From Dolichospermum planctonicum (lineage in GTDB: Bacteria; Cyanobacteriota; Cyanobacteriia; Cyanobacteriales; Nostocaceae): a stretch of 64,000 nucleotides of DNA. Positions within the stretch are counted from its first letter, which is position 1; each line of letters begins with the position of its first letter. The stretch lies in NCBI RefSeq assembly GCF_005402965.1, contig NZ_BJCF01000009.1, positions 1-64,000 on the forward strand, read 5' to 3'. A program made the translations under genes and the position numbers. Below, piece after piece: positions 24,235 to 35,462 of the stretch. The notes beneath the pieces were generated by a model, which made no database searches, was not told where the DNA came from, and worked only from the letters and a program-made list of their open reading frames with translations.

Positions 24235-26619
24235 ATGTCAAGTCTAATCCCTCAATGTCAGCAATTACAAGCACAAGTTGAATCTATTCTCCAACTTTTA
24301 CACCAAGAAACAGCTTTACGTTCTCAAGACATTACACCAGTGCAAATTTCCTTAGATAAAGCCATTTCTCCCAAGTTTGAAATTGTCTTTGCTGGTGCTT
24401 TTAGTGCGGGTAAATCAATGTTGATTAATGCACTATTAGAGAGAGAATTATTATATAGTGCAGAAGGACACGCAACAGGCACAGAATGTAAAATTGAATA
24501 TGCACCAGCAGATTCAGAAAGAGTTGTTTTAACCTTTTTGAGTGCAGCAGAAATTCAAGAACAAGCGGTGTTTTTATGTCAACAATTGGGATTTAATACC
24601 GTGGACAATATCAATAAACAAGATGTAATTGATTTATTACATCAAGATTGTACAGCAATTATTCAACAAGAAGGTGGAGAAAGTAAATCAGAACGTGCAA
24701 AACAAGCAAAAGCATTGATTTTACTATTAGCAGGATATGTTGCAAACAAAGAAAGAATTAACAGCTTTAATAATGCAACCTTTTCAATGGAACAATTTAA
24801 TTTTACCAACCTCAAAGAAGCCGCAGGATATGCACGCAGAGGTAGTAATAGCGCGGTTTTAAAACGGATTGAATACTATTGTTATCATCCTCTTTTAGAA
24901 GATGGTAACGTCATTATTGACACACCAGGAATTGATGCACCAGTCGAAAAAGATGCAGTATTAACTTATAGAAAAATTCAAGATTCAGAAACCTCAGCAG
25001 TAGTTTGTGTTCTCAAACCTGCGTCAGCGGGAGACATGACCAAAGAAGAAACTGAACTGTTAGAAACAATGCGGGAAAATGCAGGGATAAGAGACAGAGT
25101 TTTTTATATCTTTAACCGCATTGATGAAACTTGGTACAATAATCAACTCAGACAAAGATTAGAAGATCTAATTAATAGTCAATTTCGAGATAGTAACAGA
25201 GTTTATAAAACCAGTGGTTTGTTAGGATTTTACGGAAGTCAACTGAAAAAAACAAGCACACAGGATAGATTTGGATTAGATTCGATTTTTGCAGAAAGTG
25301 TTAAAGGTTTAGACGGGAAAGAAGAAACACCACAATTTGTCAATGAATTTAATCGCTACTGCGTTGCTTCAGGTAAACTTTCTCCCAGTCAATTTAGAAT
25401 TTCTCTCCATGGTTATGAAACTTCTAATAGCAACTATGTGAGAATTTTAAGCGAACAGGGAACACCATTAATTAACCAACTCATTCAAGATAGTGGAATT
25501 GAAGAATTTCGTACATCAATTACTCGCTATCTCACAGAAGAAAAACGTCCACAATTATTTAAAAACCTCGCAGATGATTTAGAAGATATTTGTATCAAAC
25601 TCAAGAACCACTATCAAAGTGTGCAAATTGATTTAGATAGTCAACCGCGAGAAATCGAAAGTATGAAAGAATATGAGTTGCAAAAATTAAATCAGCAACT
25701 CCAACAAATTGGCAAAGAATTTAATCAACATATTCATGATCAAGTCAACAAAATTATTAACAATAATTGTCAAGAATTTGAAACAGATTTTCGACAATTA
25801 CAATCACGCATGGTTCGTCGTCTAGATGAATTACTAAATACCTTTTCCGTTGCAGAAGCTTACCGACGTGCGACTTTAAGTCATCCTAGAAACGCAACTG
25901 CACCCTTATTAGCTATTTTAGTAGAGGCTTTTTATTACCTGTCAAATCAGTTGGAAGATATTTTAATAGCATCTTGTCAACAAGTAATTAGTAATCTATT
26001 CCAACAATTAATGGCAAAAATTAGACAATCAGAATATTACCGTCAATTATATCGTTTGTTAGGTAATGATGGAGGAATTGAATCACAGATAAAAGAAATA
26101 GAAAAACTGATTACTCAAACTTTAGTAAATAGTGCTAGTGTTGAATGCGATCGCTTTGTCAGAGAAAGCCCTAGATTTTATAATGAACGAACTTTTTCTA
26201 TCTATCAATTTCGACAAGTGTTAGAACAAACTTCCCAAGCGTATGATGCAGAAAGTATAGTTGAGGCTGAACCTGCAATTAGACAATTATTAAAGTTAGA
26301 TTTTGAACCGAAAGTTTCCCATACTATTCGTCAATCTTTCCGTCAAACTATCAACCAAACTATTAAAACTCAGTTATTACCAATGGGAGAAAAACAAGCA
26401 GATGAGATATTACAACAATATCCCCAAGCCCGGGCTTATTTAGAGAAAACATTGCAACAAGAAGCAGGGGAAAAAATTGCCAATAATCAACGTTTGTTAA
26501 GTCAGGTTGAGGGAAAAATTGCGGCATATAATACAGCAGTTGCGGGAATTAATGGCTGTTTACAAGCTATGCAGTTATATGAACATTTACTGCCGATAAT
26601 TGGTGAAGAAGAAGTATAA
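24235..26619 (+). CDS. dynamin-like GTPase
   Basis: The 794-residue protein has a large GTPase domain. P-loop GAFSAGKS is at 54-61, a switch I Thr lies in EGHATGTECKIEY, G3 is DTPG (VIIDTPGIDAP) and G4 is NRID. A long helical part follows (about 400-794) with heptad-like Gln/Leu patterns that would form the stalk, and a hydrophobic patch (LLAILVEAFYYLSN, near 560) that could touch membrane. Bacterial dynamin-like proteins remodel membranes or help resist phage and antibiotic damage; the role of this cyanobacterial type is not known. No partner dynamin gene is adjacent. Confidence 0.85.
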   Translation: MSSLIPQCQQLQAQVESILQLLHQETALRSQDITPVQISLDKAISPKFEIVFAGAFSAGKSMLINALLERELLYSAEGHATGTECKIEYAPADSERVVLTFLSAAEIQEQAVFLCQQLGFNTVDNINKQDVIDLLHQDCTAIIQQEGGESKSERAKQAKALILLLAGYVANKERINSFNNATFSMEQFNFTNLKEAAGYARRGSNSAVLKRIEYYCYHPLLEDGNVIIDTPGIDAPVEKDAVLTYRKIQDSETSAVVCVLKPASAGDMTKEETELLETMRENAGIRDRVFYIFNRIDETWYNNQLRQRLEDLINSQFRDSNRVYKTSGLLGFYGSQLKKTSTQDRFGLDSIFAESVKGLDGKEETPQFVNEFNRYCVASGKLSPSQFRISLHGYETSNSNYVRILSEQGTPLINQLIQDSGIEEFRTSITRYLTEEKRPQLFKNLADDLEDICIKLKNHYQSVQIDLDSQPREIESMKEYELQKLNQQLQQIGKEFNQHIHDQVNKIINNNCQEFETDFRQLQSRMVRRLDELLNTFSVAEAYRRATLSHPRNATAPLLAILVEAFYYLSNQLEDILIASCQQVISNLFQQLMAKIRQSEYYRQLYRLLGNDGGIESQIKEIEKLITQTLVNSASVECDRFVRESPRFYNERTFSIYQFRQVLEQTSQAYDAESIVEAEPAIRQLLKLDFEPKVSHTIRQSFRQTINQTIKTQLLPMGEKQADEILQQYPQARAYLEKTLQQEAGEKIANNQRLLSQVEGKIAAYNTAVAGINGCLQAMQLYEHLLPIIGEEEV

Positions 26620-26697
26620 TGTTTTTGGTGAATGCGGGGTTTTTCTGTGTTCACCTAATTTTGATGTTTCGCACAGAGAACAAAGGGTAAGAAAGAA

Positions 26698-27051
26698 ATG
26701 GAAGATAATTTTAAAATTATAGATTTTGAACAAAGTGATGTTGTGATTGATTTTGATGGTTATATTTTTAAAGCCAGTCAATTAGATATAGCTTTATCAA
26801 AAGTAATCTTAGATAACGGTAGTTTAAAGCACTTAAACCATGAACTAGAACGTATAAAGAGTCGTGTTCTACCATCTGTTAAAAACCCCGATGATTGGAT
26901 AAATAATGGTGTAGATTGTCAGATTTTAAAACCTAGTAAAAATTGGCAAAAAGGAAAATTAAGAATGAAAGTTTGTCTAGAATTTTGTCCTGACGAACCA
27001 GAATCACCCCTTGATGAAGTACGACGTAGATACAACGAAGCTACATCATAA
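26698..27051 (+). CDS. KGK domain protein
   Basis: The 117-residue protein contains NWQKGKLRMKVCLEFCPDEP near its end. This holds the W-x-KGK-x-R motif for which the KGK family, largely restricted to cyanobacteria, is named. The rest is soluble and acidic. Its function is not known. It is co-directional with the upstream dynamin-like gene, 78 bases away, and is followed by a terminator-like hairpin. An operon with the GTPase is possible but not shown. Confidence 0.75.
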   Translation: MEDNFKIIDFEQSDVVIDFDGYIFKASQLDIALSKVILDNGSLKHLNHELERIKSRVLPSVKNPDDWINNGVDCQILKPSKNWQKGKLRMKVCLEFCPDEPESPLDEVRRRYNEATS

Positions 27052-27058
27052 ATAAATT

Positions 27059-27083
27059 AGTCCACGCAGGTGGACTTTGTTTG
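27059..27083 (+). terminator. terminator-like hairpin after the KGK gene
   Basis: A 7-bp stem AGTCCAC/GTGGACT with a GCAG loop is followed by TTGTTTG, eight bases after the stop codon. The T-tract is short. The same GTCCAC-GTGGAC hairpin is a common cyanobacterial repeat, so termination is a likely but not certain role. No gene is seen from here to 27278. Confidence 0.5.
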
Positions 27084-27278
27084 TGTAGACGCGATTTCTC
27101 ATCGTCTCAATTGTCTAAATCAGGATTTTATAAAAGGTGAATTTATGTTACAATCAATAATTAATAATATACTTATTAATATAATTAGATAATTAGTGAA
27201 GGTGTTGAAAAATAAAAATATAAACACCAAACCACATCCTGTAAATCCTAGATATCTTGATTCAGACAATATAAATCT

Positions 27279-28463
27279 ATGTCAAACAACATCAAAACCA
27301 GAATCGAAAAATTCAACAACGGACGCAACCCAGAATTATTAAAATTAAAATACAAGAAACTCGCTACTGATCCATTTTCTTTCTTTCGCGGAACTTGTCA
27401 TTTATTTTATGAAGACCTTTCTCAAAATTCCGGGATGAATTTAGCACCTCTAACTTGGATTTGTGGAGACCTACATTTAGAAAATTTCGGTAGTTATAAA
27501 GGTGACAATCGTTTAGTTTATTTTGATATTAATGATTTTGATGAAGCCGTTATCGCACCTTGTACTTGGGAAATAGTGAGATTTATTACGAGTATTATTG
27601 TGGGTTCTCGTACTTTGGGAATAGATGAAAAAGAATCTCTAAATTTAAGTCAACTTTATCTCAAAACTTATTCACAAACTTTGTCCAAAGGAAAAGCTAA
27701 AACCGTAGAAAAAGAAACTGCTAAAGGTTTAGTTAAAGATTTATTGGAAAGTTTAAAAAAACGAAATCGTGCTGATTTCTTAAATAAACGTACTCAAGAA
27801 AAGAAAGGTAAACGGCGGTTAATTGTTGATAATAAGCGGATTATTCCAGCAACAGCAGCCGAACAAGAAAATGTTGAGAAATTAATTAAAAATTGGCATC
27901 ATACTACAAATCAAAATGCCGATTTTTATCAAATTCTAGATATTCAAAAACGCATAGCTGGTACTGGTAGTTTAGGTTTAGAACGTTATATCATTTTGGT
28001 AGAAGGTAATGGTTCTCCCGATGAAAATTATTTACTAGATTTTAAAGAAACTCAATCCAGTTCTTTACAGCCTTATTTACCAGTTTCTCAGCCACAATGG
28101 GAAACTCCAGCTAAAAGAGTTGTCGCTATTCAACAACGTTTACAAGGAACTTCTCGAGCATTATTAGAAGCAATAAATGATAGTGATAAATCCTATCTTT
28201 TACGAGAATTACAACCAGAAGAAGATGCAGTAAATCTACAAGCTTGGGATAGAAAATTAGGGCGTTTGCAAAAATTAATTGAAACAATGGCTCAAGTAAC
28301 AGCTTGGGACCAATTACGCAGTGGAGGGAGACAAGGTTCTGCAATTGCTGATGAATTAATTAATTTTGGTCAATCTTCCTGGCATAATTCTATTTTAGAA
28401 TATGCAGTTTACTACTCTCAAAAAGTCAACCAAGATTTTCAAGAATTTCGTCAATCAATATAA
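27279..28463 (+). CDS. DUF2252 family protein
   Basis: The 394-residue protein shows the family's conserved blocks. These are KLATDPFSFFRGTCHLFYED, TWICGDLHLENFGSYKGDNR, FDINDFDEAVIAPCTWEIVR, the GTGSLGLERYIILVEG segment and RELQPEEDAVNL. The GDxHxxN and FDINDFD motifs are reminiscent of aminoglycoside-phosphotransferase-like kinases, which suggests a kinase-like fold, but no substrate is known. It stands alone on the plus strand. The end is overlapped by a broken HNH gene fragment in another frame. Confidence 0.85.
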   Translation: MSNNIKTRIEKFNNGRNPELLKLKYKKLATDPFSFFRGTCHLFYEDLSQNSGMNLAPLTWICGDLHLENFGSYKGDNRLVYFDINDFDEAVIAPCTWEIVRFITSIIVGSRTLGIDEKESLNLSQLYLKTYSQTLSKGKAKTVEKETAKGLVKDLLESLKKRNRADFLNKRTQEKKGKRRLIVDNKRIIPATAAEQENVEKLIKNWHHTTNQNADFYQILDIQKRIAGTGSLGLERYIILVEGNGSPDENYLLDFKETQSSSLQPYLPVSQPQWETPAKRVVAIQQRLQGTSRALLEAINDSDKSYLLRELQPEEDAVNLQAWDRKLGRLQKLIETMAQVTAWDQLRSGGRQGSAIADELINFGQSSWHNSILEYAVYYSQKVNQDFQEFRQSI

Positions 28464-28623
28464 CCCACATTCCGCACCCATTCCCATACCTCCAGAAGTC
28501 AGAAACTACATTGTTCAAAGAGATAAATATCAATGTCAAAGCTGCTGCGGTGACATTTTGACACCTAGCCAAACCAGACCACCTTACCTCTTACCTCCGT
28601 GTTCTCTGTGCCTCTGTGGTTAG
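28453..28623 (+). pseudogene. truncated HNH endonuclease fragment
   Basis: The frame reads PIPIPPEVRNYIVQRDKYQC and QSC, the typical start of cyanobacterial HNH endonucleases just before the first zinc cysteine pair. It then loses all similarity (CGDILTPSQTRPPYLLPP). The histidines and second cysteine pair are missing. The break coincides with a dispersed repeat. There is no separate start codon, so it is debris rather than a gene. Confidence 0.5.
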
Positions 28624-30396
28624 ATAAATCTCTTTAAACCACTTAGTTATCCCCTCAGCTAAGGTACGCGCCATTTTCCGCTGTGCTTGGGGATTAACTA
28701 TCTCCTCAAATTCATAGGGATTACTCATAAAACCCAACTCCAATAATACCGCAGGTGCAACACTGGGACGAGTCAAAGCTAAATTATTCCAAAATACACC
28801 ATAGTGAGGTCTACGGAGATTGGTAACTACGTAATTTTGCAAAAATACCGCCATGCTGTGGGACTGGGGATGATACCAAAAAGTACCAAATCCTTTAGTA
28901 TTTTCCGCATCACCATTATCCGGTAAAGAGTTATGATGGATGGAAAGAGCGATCGCTGGTTCTTCTGTATTAATAATTACCTGACGTTCTACCAAAGATA
29001 GATCTCGATCATCTTCTCTAGTCATTACCACCTTAGCGCCGCGCTTCACCAATTCATCCCGCAGCAATTTAGAAATTACCAAATTCACATCTTTTTCTAA
29101 ATACCCATTTGGTCCACTAGCACCAGATTCTTTACCACCATGGCCTGGATCAAGTACAATCTTGATACCAGATAAAGGTCGGCGTTTGATCTGGGGAAAA
29201 TGGGGGGGATGACGTAAAGTTAAAACTAGAGTTGTATTGTCATATCTCAGCTTATAACCCCACTGTTGGATATTTTTGAGGTTAAAGGTGTATTTCACCT
29301 GTTGAGGGCTTACCTGATGCCAATCTAGGCGAGAAATGAGGGGGTTATCATCTAGGCGAATTGTATCTGTTTGGGCAGTAGTATTGTAAAGGGTGAGAGT
29401 CAAGAAATTATTTCCCTGTTCTACACTCACAGGAACAGCAATTTCTAAAGGAAAAATCATCTCTGTGGCTGTATTTAGTTGCCGATAGCCCACACTGCGA
29501 ATCACTGTCTGTGGTGCAACAGCACCTGCTATAATTTTAGTCTCTTTGCTATTAATCCAAGCGCCATAGTCTAAACGCAGCCATTCACCTTCTTTACCCG
29601 TTACCGTCGTCATAGTCCCCTTAGGTAAGGGAGTCAGTCGTGAATAATCTGTACCGGGTCCTGTGCGAGTAACGCCTAATTCTGATGTAATTTCTGCAAC
29701 TGCTAACTGTGCTGGGGACAGAATTTCGATTTTTCCTAACCCAGTTTGAGTTATTCTTTGATCATTCAGTTGTAAATTAAATTCAGGTTTTCCTAAATCA
29801 GCAGCATTTGTGACTGTTGTACAACCTTGGTATTTGCTAAGACTAGAACGATTAGGCTGATTGAAACCTGTTAAAATACTCGAATTAGGAGGTAATTGTG
29901 CAAATGATGGTTGAGGTAAAAGGGCAATATTTTGATTTACTAGATTTTGATTTACCAGATTAACCCAGATAGTAGCTTGAGGCGGCGCAACTGCACTAAA
30001 ACAAATTAATTCTCCTGGTAATCTGGCAATATCCACAGCAGGAGTCAAGGAGTTTTTGGCAAAGCCTAAACCTTGGGGTAACTCAGGTTGAGTAGATACC
30101 CTGTTAATTTTAAGCTCTCGTTCTTGATTTTGGTAACGGACTTTAAATATATTTTCTCCTAATTGCAAGGGAAAACTGGGGGAAAAATGCCCAGACTGGC
30201 TACGTTTAATCACTTTACCATTAATTAAAACTTGTCCTGCCGGTGGCGCAGTACCAATAAAAAATATTTTTTCTGTGCTGGTTTGGTAGTTTGTGGGGGG
30301 AAAAACTACTAAAAGTGATTCTCGCGCTAATGCAACCCAGGAGGTGAATAAAAAATTAAATAATACTAATCCTAATAATCCTAAAAGTTTTTTCAT
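28591..30396 (-). CDS. N-acetylmuramoyl-L-alanine amidase (Amidase_3, AmiC-like) with SH3b-like domain
   Basis: This enzyme cleaves the bond between muramic acid and the peptide stem in peptidoglycan. The 601-residue protein has a signal peptide (KKLLGLLGLVLFNFLFTSWV), then a beta-rich region, an SH3b-like segment around 240-290 (GVTRTGPGTDYSRLTPLPKG) and an AMIN-like part. The catalytic domain has zinc ligands in DPGHGGKESGA, EKDVNLV and SIHHNS and a catalytic Glu in LLELGFMSNPYE. The ATG at 30396 is chosen because the TTG at 30408 adds four residues before the signal. The last residues YLTTEAQRTRR are encoded by a dispersed repeat. Confidence 0.9.
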   Translation of the reverse strand: MKKLLGLLGLVLFNFLFTSWVALARESLLVVFPPTNYQTSTEKIFFIGTAPPAGQVLINGKVIKRSQSGHFSPSFPLQLGENIFKVRYQNQERELKINRVSTQPELPQGLGFAKNSLTPAVDIARLPGELICFSAVAPPQATIWVNLVNQNLVNQNIALLPQPSFAQLPPNSSILTGFNQPNRSSLSKYQGCTTVTNAADLGKPEFNLQLNDQRITQTGLGKIEILSPAQLAVAEITSELGVTRTGPGTDYSRLTPLPKGTMTTVTGKEGEWLRLDYGAWINSKETKIIAGAVAPQTVIRSVGYRQLNTATEMIFPLEIAVPVSVEQGNNFLTLTLYNTTAQTDTIRLDDNPLISRLDWHQVSPQQVKYTFNLKNIQQWGYKLRYDNTTLVLTLRHPPHFPQIKRRPLSGIKIVLDPGHGGKESGASGPNGYLEKDVNLVISKLLRDELVKRGAKVVMTREDDRDLSLVERQVIINTEEPAIALSIHHNSLPDNGDAENTKGFGTFWYHPQSHSMAVFLQNYVVTNLRRPHYGVFWNNLALTRPSVAPAVLLELGFMSNPYEFEEIVNPQAQRKMARTLAEGITKWFKEIYLTTEAQRTRR

Positions 30397-30423
30397 GGAC
30401 AAATACAAGGGTTTTCAGAGTAG

Positions 30424-33086
<2,663 letters not shown>

Positions 33087-33130
33087 TAGTCCGTTATCCG
33101 TTGTCCGTTATCAATTACCTATTCCCACTT

Positions 33131-33298
33131 CTATTGATTTTTGCTGATAACTTGTACCTTTGCAAATGGGTATGAAGTTTTATGTACCTGTTGCCAATCT
33201 GTAATTGGACTACCTTTTAAAATACCAGATAAAGCTAAAGAAAGCACTAATCCACCTGTAGCAGCCGCAATTAATGTAATATTATCGTTCACAATCAT
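33131..33298 (-). CDS. small hypothetical protein with one membrane segment
   Basis: The 55-residue frame begins MIVNDNITLIAAATGGLVLS and continues LALSGILKGSPITDWQQVHK, giving one hydrophobic helix near the N-terminus and a short soluble tail (SYPFAKVQVISKNQ). GAGAG lies directly before the ATG. It lies between the ABC permease and the ROK kinase on the same strand. I do not recognise a family. It fits a membrane-anchored small protein, but conservation must be tested before it is trusted. Confidence 0.45.
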   Translation of the reverse strand: MIVNDNITLIAAATGGLVLSLALSGILKGSPITDWQQVHKTSYPFAKVQVISKNQ

Positions 33299-33304
33299 CT
33301 CTCA

Positions 33305-33386
33305 GGTTATTATTTGTCAATTGTTTTTAATTCATTGTCAATTGTTGCTTATCCATTGCCAATTGTTACTTATCCATTGTCAATTG
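33305..33386. repeat. degenerate tandem repeat around TCCATTGTCAATTGTTACTTA
   Basis: About four imperfect units of some 21 bp, each containing ATTGTCAATTGT or ATTGCCAATTGT, lie between the small ORF and the ABC permease gene and run to its stop codon. No coding role is seen. Confidence 0.7.
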
Positions 33387-34274
33387 TCAATTATTCTTTC
33401 TTTTGAGACGAGGATTAACAAATTCATTTAATCCCTCACCAAGTAATGATAATCCAACCACTAAAGAAGTCATCGCTAAACCAGGAAATAGAGTAGTCCA
33501 CCAAATGCCTGTAGGTAATGCTTCTAAAGCCTGTTTTAAATCATATCCCCATTCTGGTACTTCTTCAGGTAATCCTAACCCTAAAAATCCTAACCCGCCT
33601 AAAACTAAGATAGCATCTGCCGCATTGAGAGTAAATAGAACAGGTACGCTTTGAATGACATTTAAAAACAGATATCTTGATAAGACAACCCAAGTAGAAG
33701 CGCCCATTGCTTGTGCCGCTTCAATGTATACTTCAGTTTTGACGCTGACTGTATGGTTACGAACGACCCGATAATATTGGGGGATATAGGCTATACTAAT
33801 AGCGATCGCTGCATTTAAAATTCCTCTTCCCACCACAAAAGCCAATGTTACTGACAGTAATAACCCTGGTAAAGTATAAATACTATCCATGAGGAATAAT
33901 AGAGCTTTATCTAATTTTCCCCCCAAATAACCACTTACCATCCCCAAAGGTACACCGATGATCATGCTCAAAGAAGTCGCTAAAGTCACAACTTGCAGCG
34001 CAGCTTGAACACCAAACACACTACGGGAAAAAACATCATAACCTAAACGACTTGTTCCAAACCAGTGTTGAGCGGAAGGTGCTTGATGAATAGGGTGAGA
34101 AAGAAATTCCTTAGGGTTTTGTAACCAGCCCCAACTTTGAAAAATAGGAGCAAAAAAGGCTAAGAAGATGAAAAAGAGAGTTATACCCAGACCAATCTGC
34201 ATTAATCGCTGAGATAGGCTGGGATTCTTCGTAAATTTCCAGAAATTTGGTAATTGCTTTTTTGTAATCGTCAT
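33387..34274 (-). CDS. ABC transporter permease, DppC/OppC-like
   Basis: The 295-residue protein has about six membrane helices. It also has the permease EAA-type loop EAAQAMGASTWVVLSRYLFL, which contacts the ATPase subunit, and the N-terminal cap of peptide/nickel permeases (HWFGTSRLGYDVFSRSVFG). It would be one of two permeases of a dipeptide/oligopeptide importer. No partner permease, ATPase or binding protein is in the window, so the other subunits must be encoded elsewhere, as is common in cyanobacteria. Confidence 0.88.
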   Translation of the reverse strand: MTITKKQLPNFWKFTKNPSLSQRLMQIGLGITLFFIFLAFFAPIFQSWGWLQNPKEFLSHPIHQAPSAQHWFGTSRLGYDVFSRSVFGVQAALQVVTLATSLSMIIGVPLGMVSGYLGGKLDKALLFLMDSIYTLPGLLLSVTLAFVVGRGILNAAIAISIAYIPQYYRVVRNHTVSVKTEVYIEAAQAMGASTWVVLSRYLFLNVIQSVPVLFTLNAADAILVLGGLGFLGLGLPEEVPEWGYDLKQALEALPTGIWWTTLFPGLAMTSLVVGLSLLGEGLNEFVNPRLKRKNN

Positions 34275-34322
34275 CTAAACACCAGCTTGAAAAATTTGAT
34301 TAACAGTTAAACTCAACTCTGG
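34275..34322 (-). pseudogene. Uma2 C-terminal tail fragment
   Basis: On the minus strand the frame reads PELSLTVNQIFQAGV followed by TAG. This matches the end of the Uma2 protein at 43290-43907 (PELKLTAEQIFKAGNFD). Nothing of the nuclease core is left. The fragment lies immediately upstream of the ABC permease start, so it may contribute to the leader of that gene. Confidence 0.55.
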
Positions 34323-34421
34323 ACAACACCTGCTATATGTTTAGTTGATTATGGCATGACAGGGCGGTGGTTAGCCGGGATTTTTAGTTAAGCCTTTTCA
34401 GCTCTGCATGATCAAAAGTGG

Positions 34422-34545
34422 TACAGCGATTATAATCTGCTATATTAATGTCATGAGGTACACCTTTGGCGAGCAAGATGCCCGCACCACAAGATTTTTA
34501 TTATTAAATTAATATCTATACCTTATCATATCGGAAACTGCTCTA
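34422..34545 (-). mobile_element. MITE-like element, family 1, copy 4 (degenerate)
   Basis: Read on the minus strand it aligns with the other copies: TAGAGCAGTTTCCGATA at the start, CTTGTGGTGCGGGCATCTTG in the centre and CGCTGTA at the end. One hairpin arm is mutated and the right part is diverged. Length is about 124 bp with TA at both ends. It overlaps the last codons of coaX. Confidence 0.6.
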
Positions 34546-35353
34546 TTATATTTCCAATTCCCTGAAATATTAAACTATTATCTACAATTAATCGGGTTGC
34601 TATCTCTGGAAATTGTTGCTCAAGATGGTTTTTTAATAACTTACTATCACCACCAGTTATGATCATCTGACTATCAGGAAATAACCCCCACCAAGCCTCA
34701 ATAAAATCTTTTATCCCACTTAATAAAGTGTAAATTACTCCACTTGCAATAGCCTCTGATGTATTCATCGCAAATCGTGGTGGTAAATTGGTCATTAAAC
34801 TAGTTTCTAATAATGGTAATTGTCCCGTTTTTTGTCCTAAACTGCTCAATTGTAACCCCAAACCCGGTAAAATTGCTCCCCCAAGTAAACATTTATTACC
34901 GTCTACACCTGTAAAAGTCAATGCTGTACCGCCATCAATTACTAAGGTGGGAAATCCCCAAGTTATTCCTGCACCCCATACCGCTAAAGCGCGATCAATT
35001 CCTAATGTCGGGTACATTCTCTGTAATGGTACATCTGCTAGGGTAATCAAACGCAAATAGGGGTAAATTTGCCAAAGTGCGGTTTGCTGGGGAACAACAG
35101 AAGCAAAAATCACAGGTACAGGATAATCTGGGGAAATAGGAAGAATATCCCCAGGTAAAGAAATCACTCTCAACCAATTATCTAATGTTGGAAATTGCGC
35201 TAATTGTTGGATAATAAATGCAGATGGATGAAATGTATTCCCAGTTAAGTATAGGGTTTTATCTATGAATAATCCCCAATGAACACGGGAATTACCAATT
35301 ATTAATGCTAAGGAAAGATGCTGTTGATTTTTTGCAGGAGAATGATTTGCCAA
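34526..35353 (-). CDS. coaX: type III pantothenate kinase
   Basis: CoaX phosphorylates pantothenate, the first step of coenzyme A synthesis. The 275-residue protein has LALIIGNSRVHWGLF (phosphate-binding region; the usual Asp before GN is Ile, as far as I can tell typical for cyanobacterial forms). It also has LGIDRALAVWGA, the VIDGGTALTFTGVD adenine/phosphate motif and GGAILPGLGLQL. The reading frame closes inside a family-1 MITE, so the last residues EQFPI and the TGA come from the element. Any native tail has been replaced, but the core is complete. Confidence 0.9.
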   Translation of the reverse strand: MANHSPAKNQQHLSLALIIGNSRVHWGLFIDKTLYLTGNTFHPSAFIIQQLAQFPTLDNWLRVISLPGDILPISPDYPVPVIFASVVPQQTALWQIYPYLRLITLADVPLQRMYPTLGIDRALAVWGAGITWGFPTLVIDGGTALTFTGVDGNKCLLGGAILPGLGLQLSSLGQKTGQLPLLETSLMTNLPPRFAMNTSEAIASGVIYTLLSGIKDFIEAWWGLFPDSQMIITGGDSKLLKNHLEQQFPEIATRLIVDNSLIFQGIGNIIEQFPI

Positions 35354-35462
35354 TGTTTTAATTTTCTTAACTGAACTATAGGTTTTTTAATAATAATTAA
35401 TAATAAACCTGTGCCACAATAGGAGAAAGGCATAAATACTCAATTTATTAAGGAGGGGCGTT

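Noticed and set aside
30397-30408. Longer amidase starting at TTG 30408
   Set aside because: The added four residues precede a complete signal peptide that starts at the ATG at 30396.
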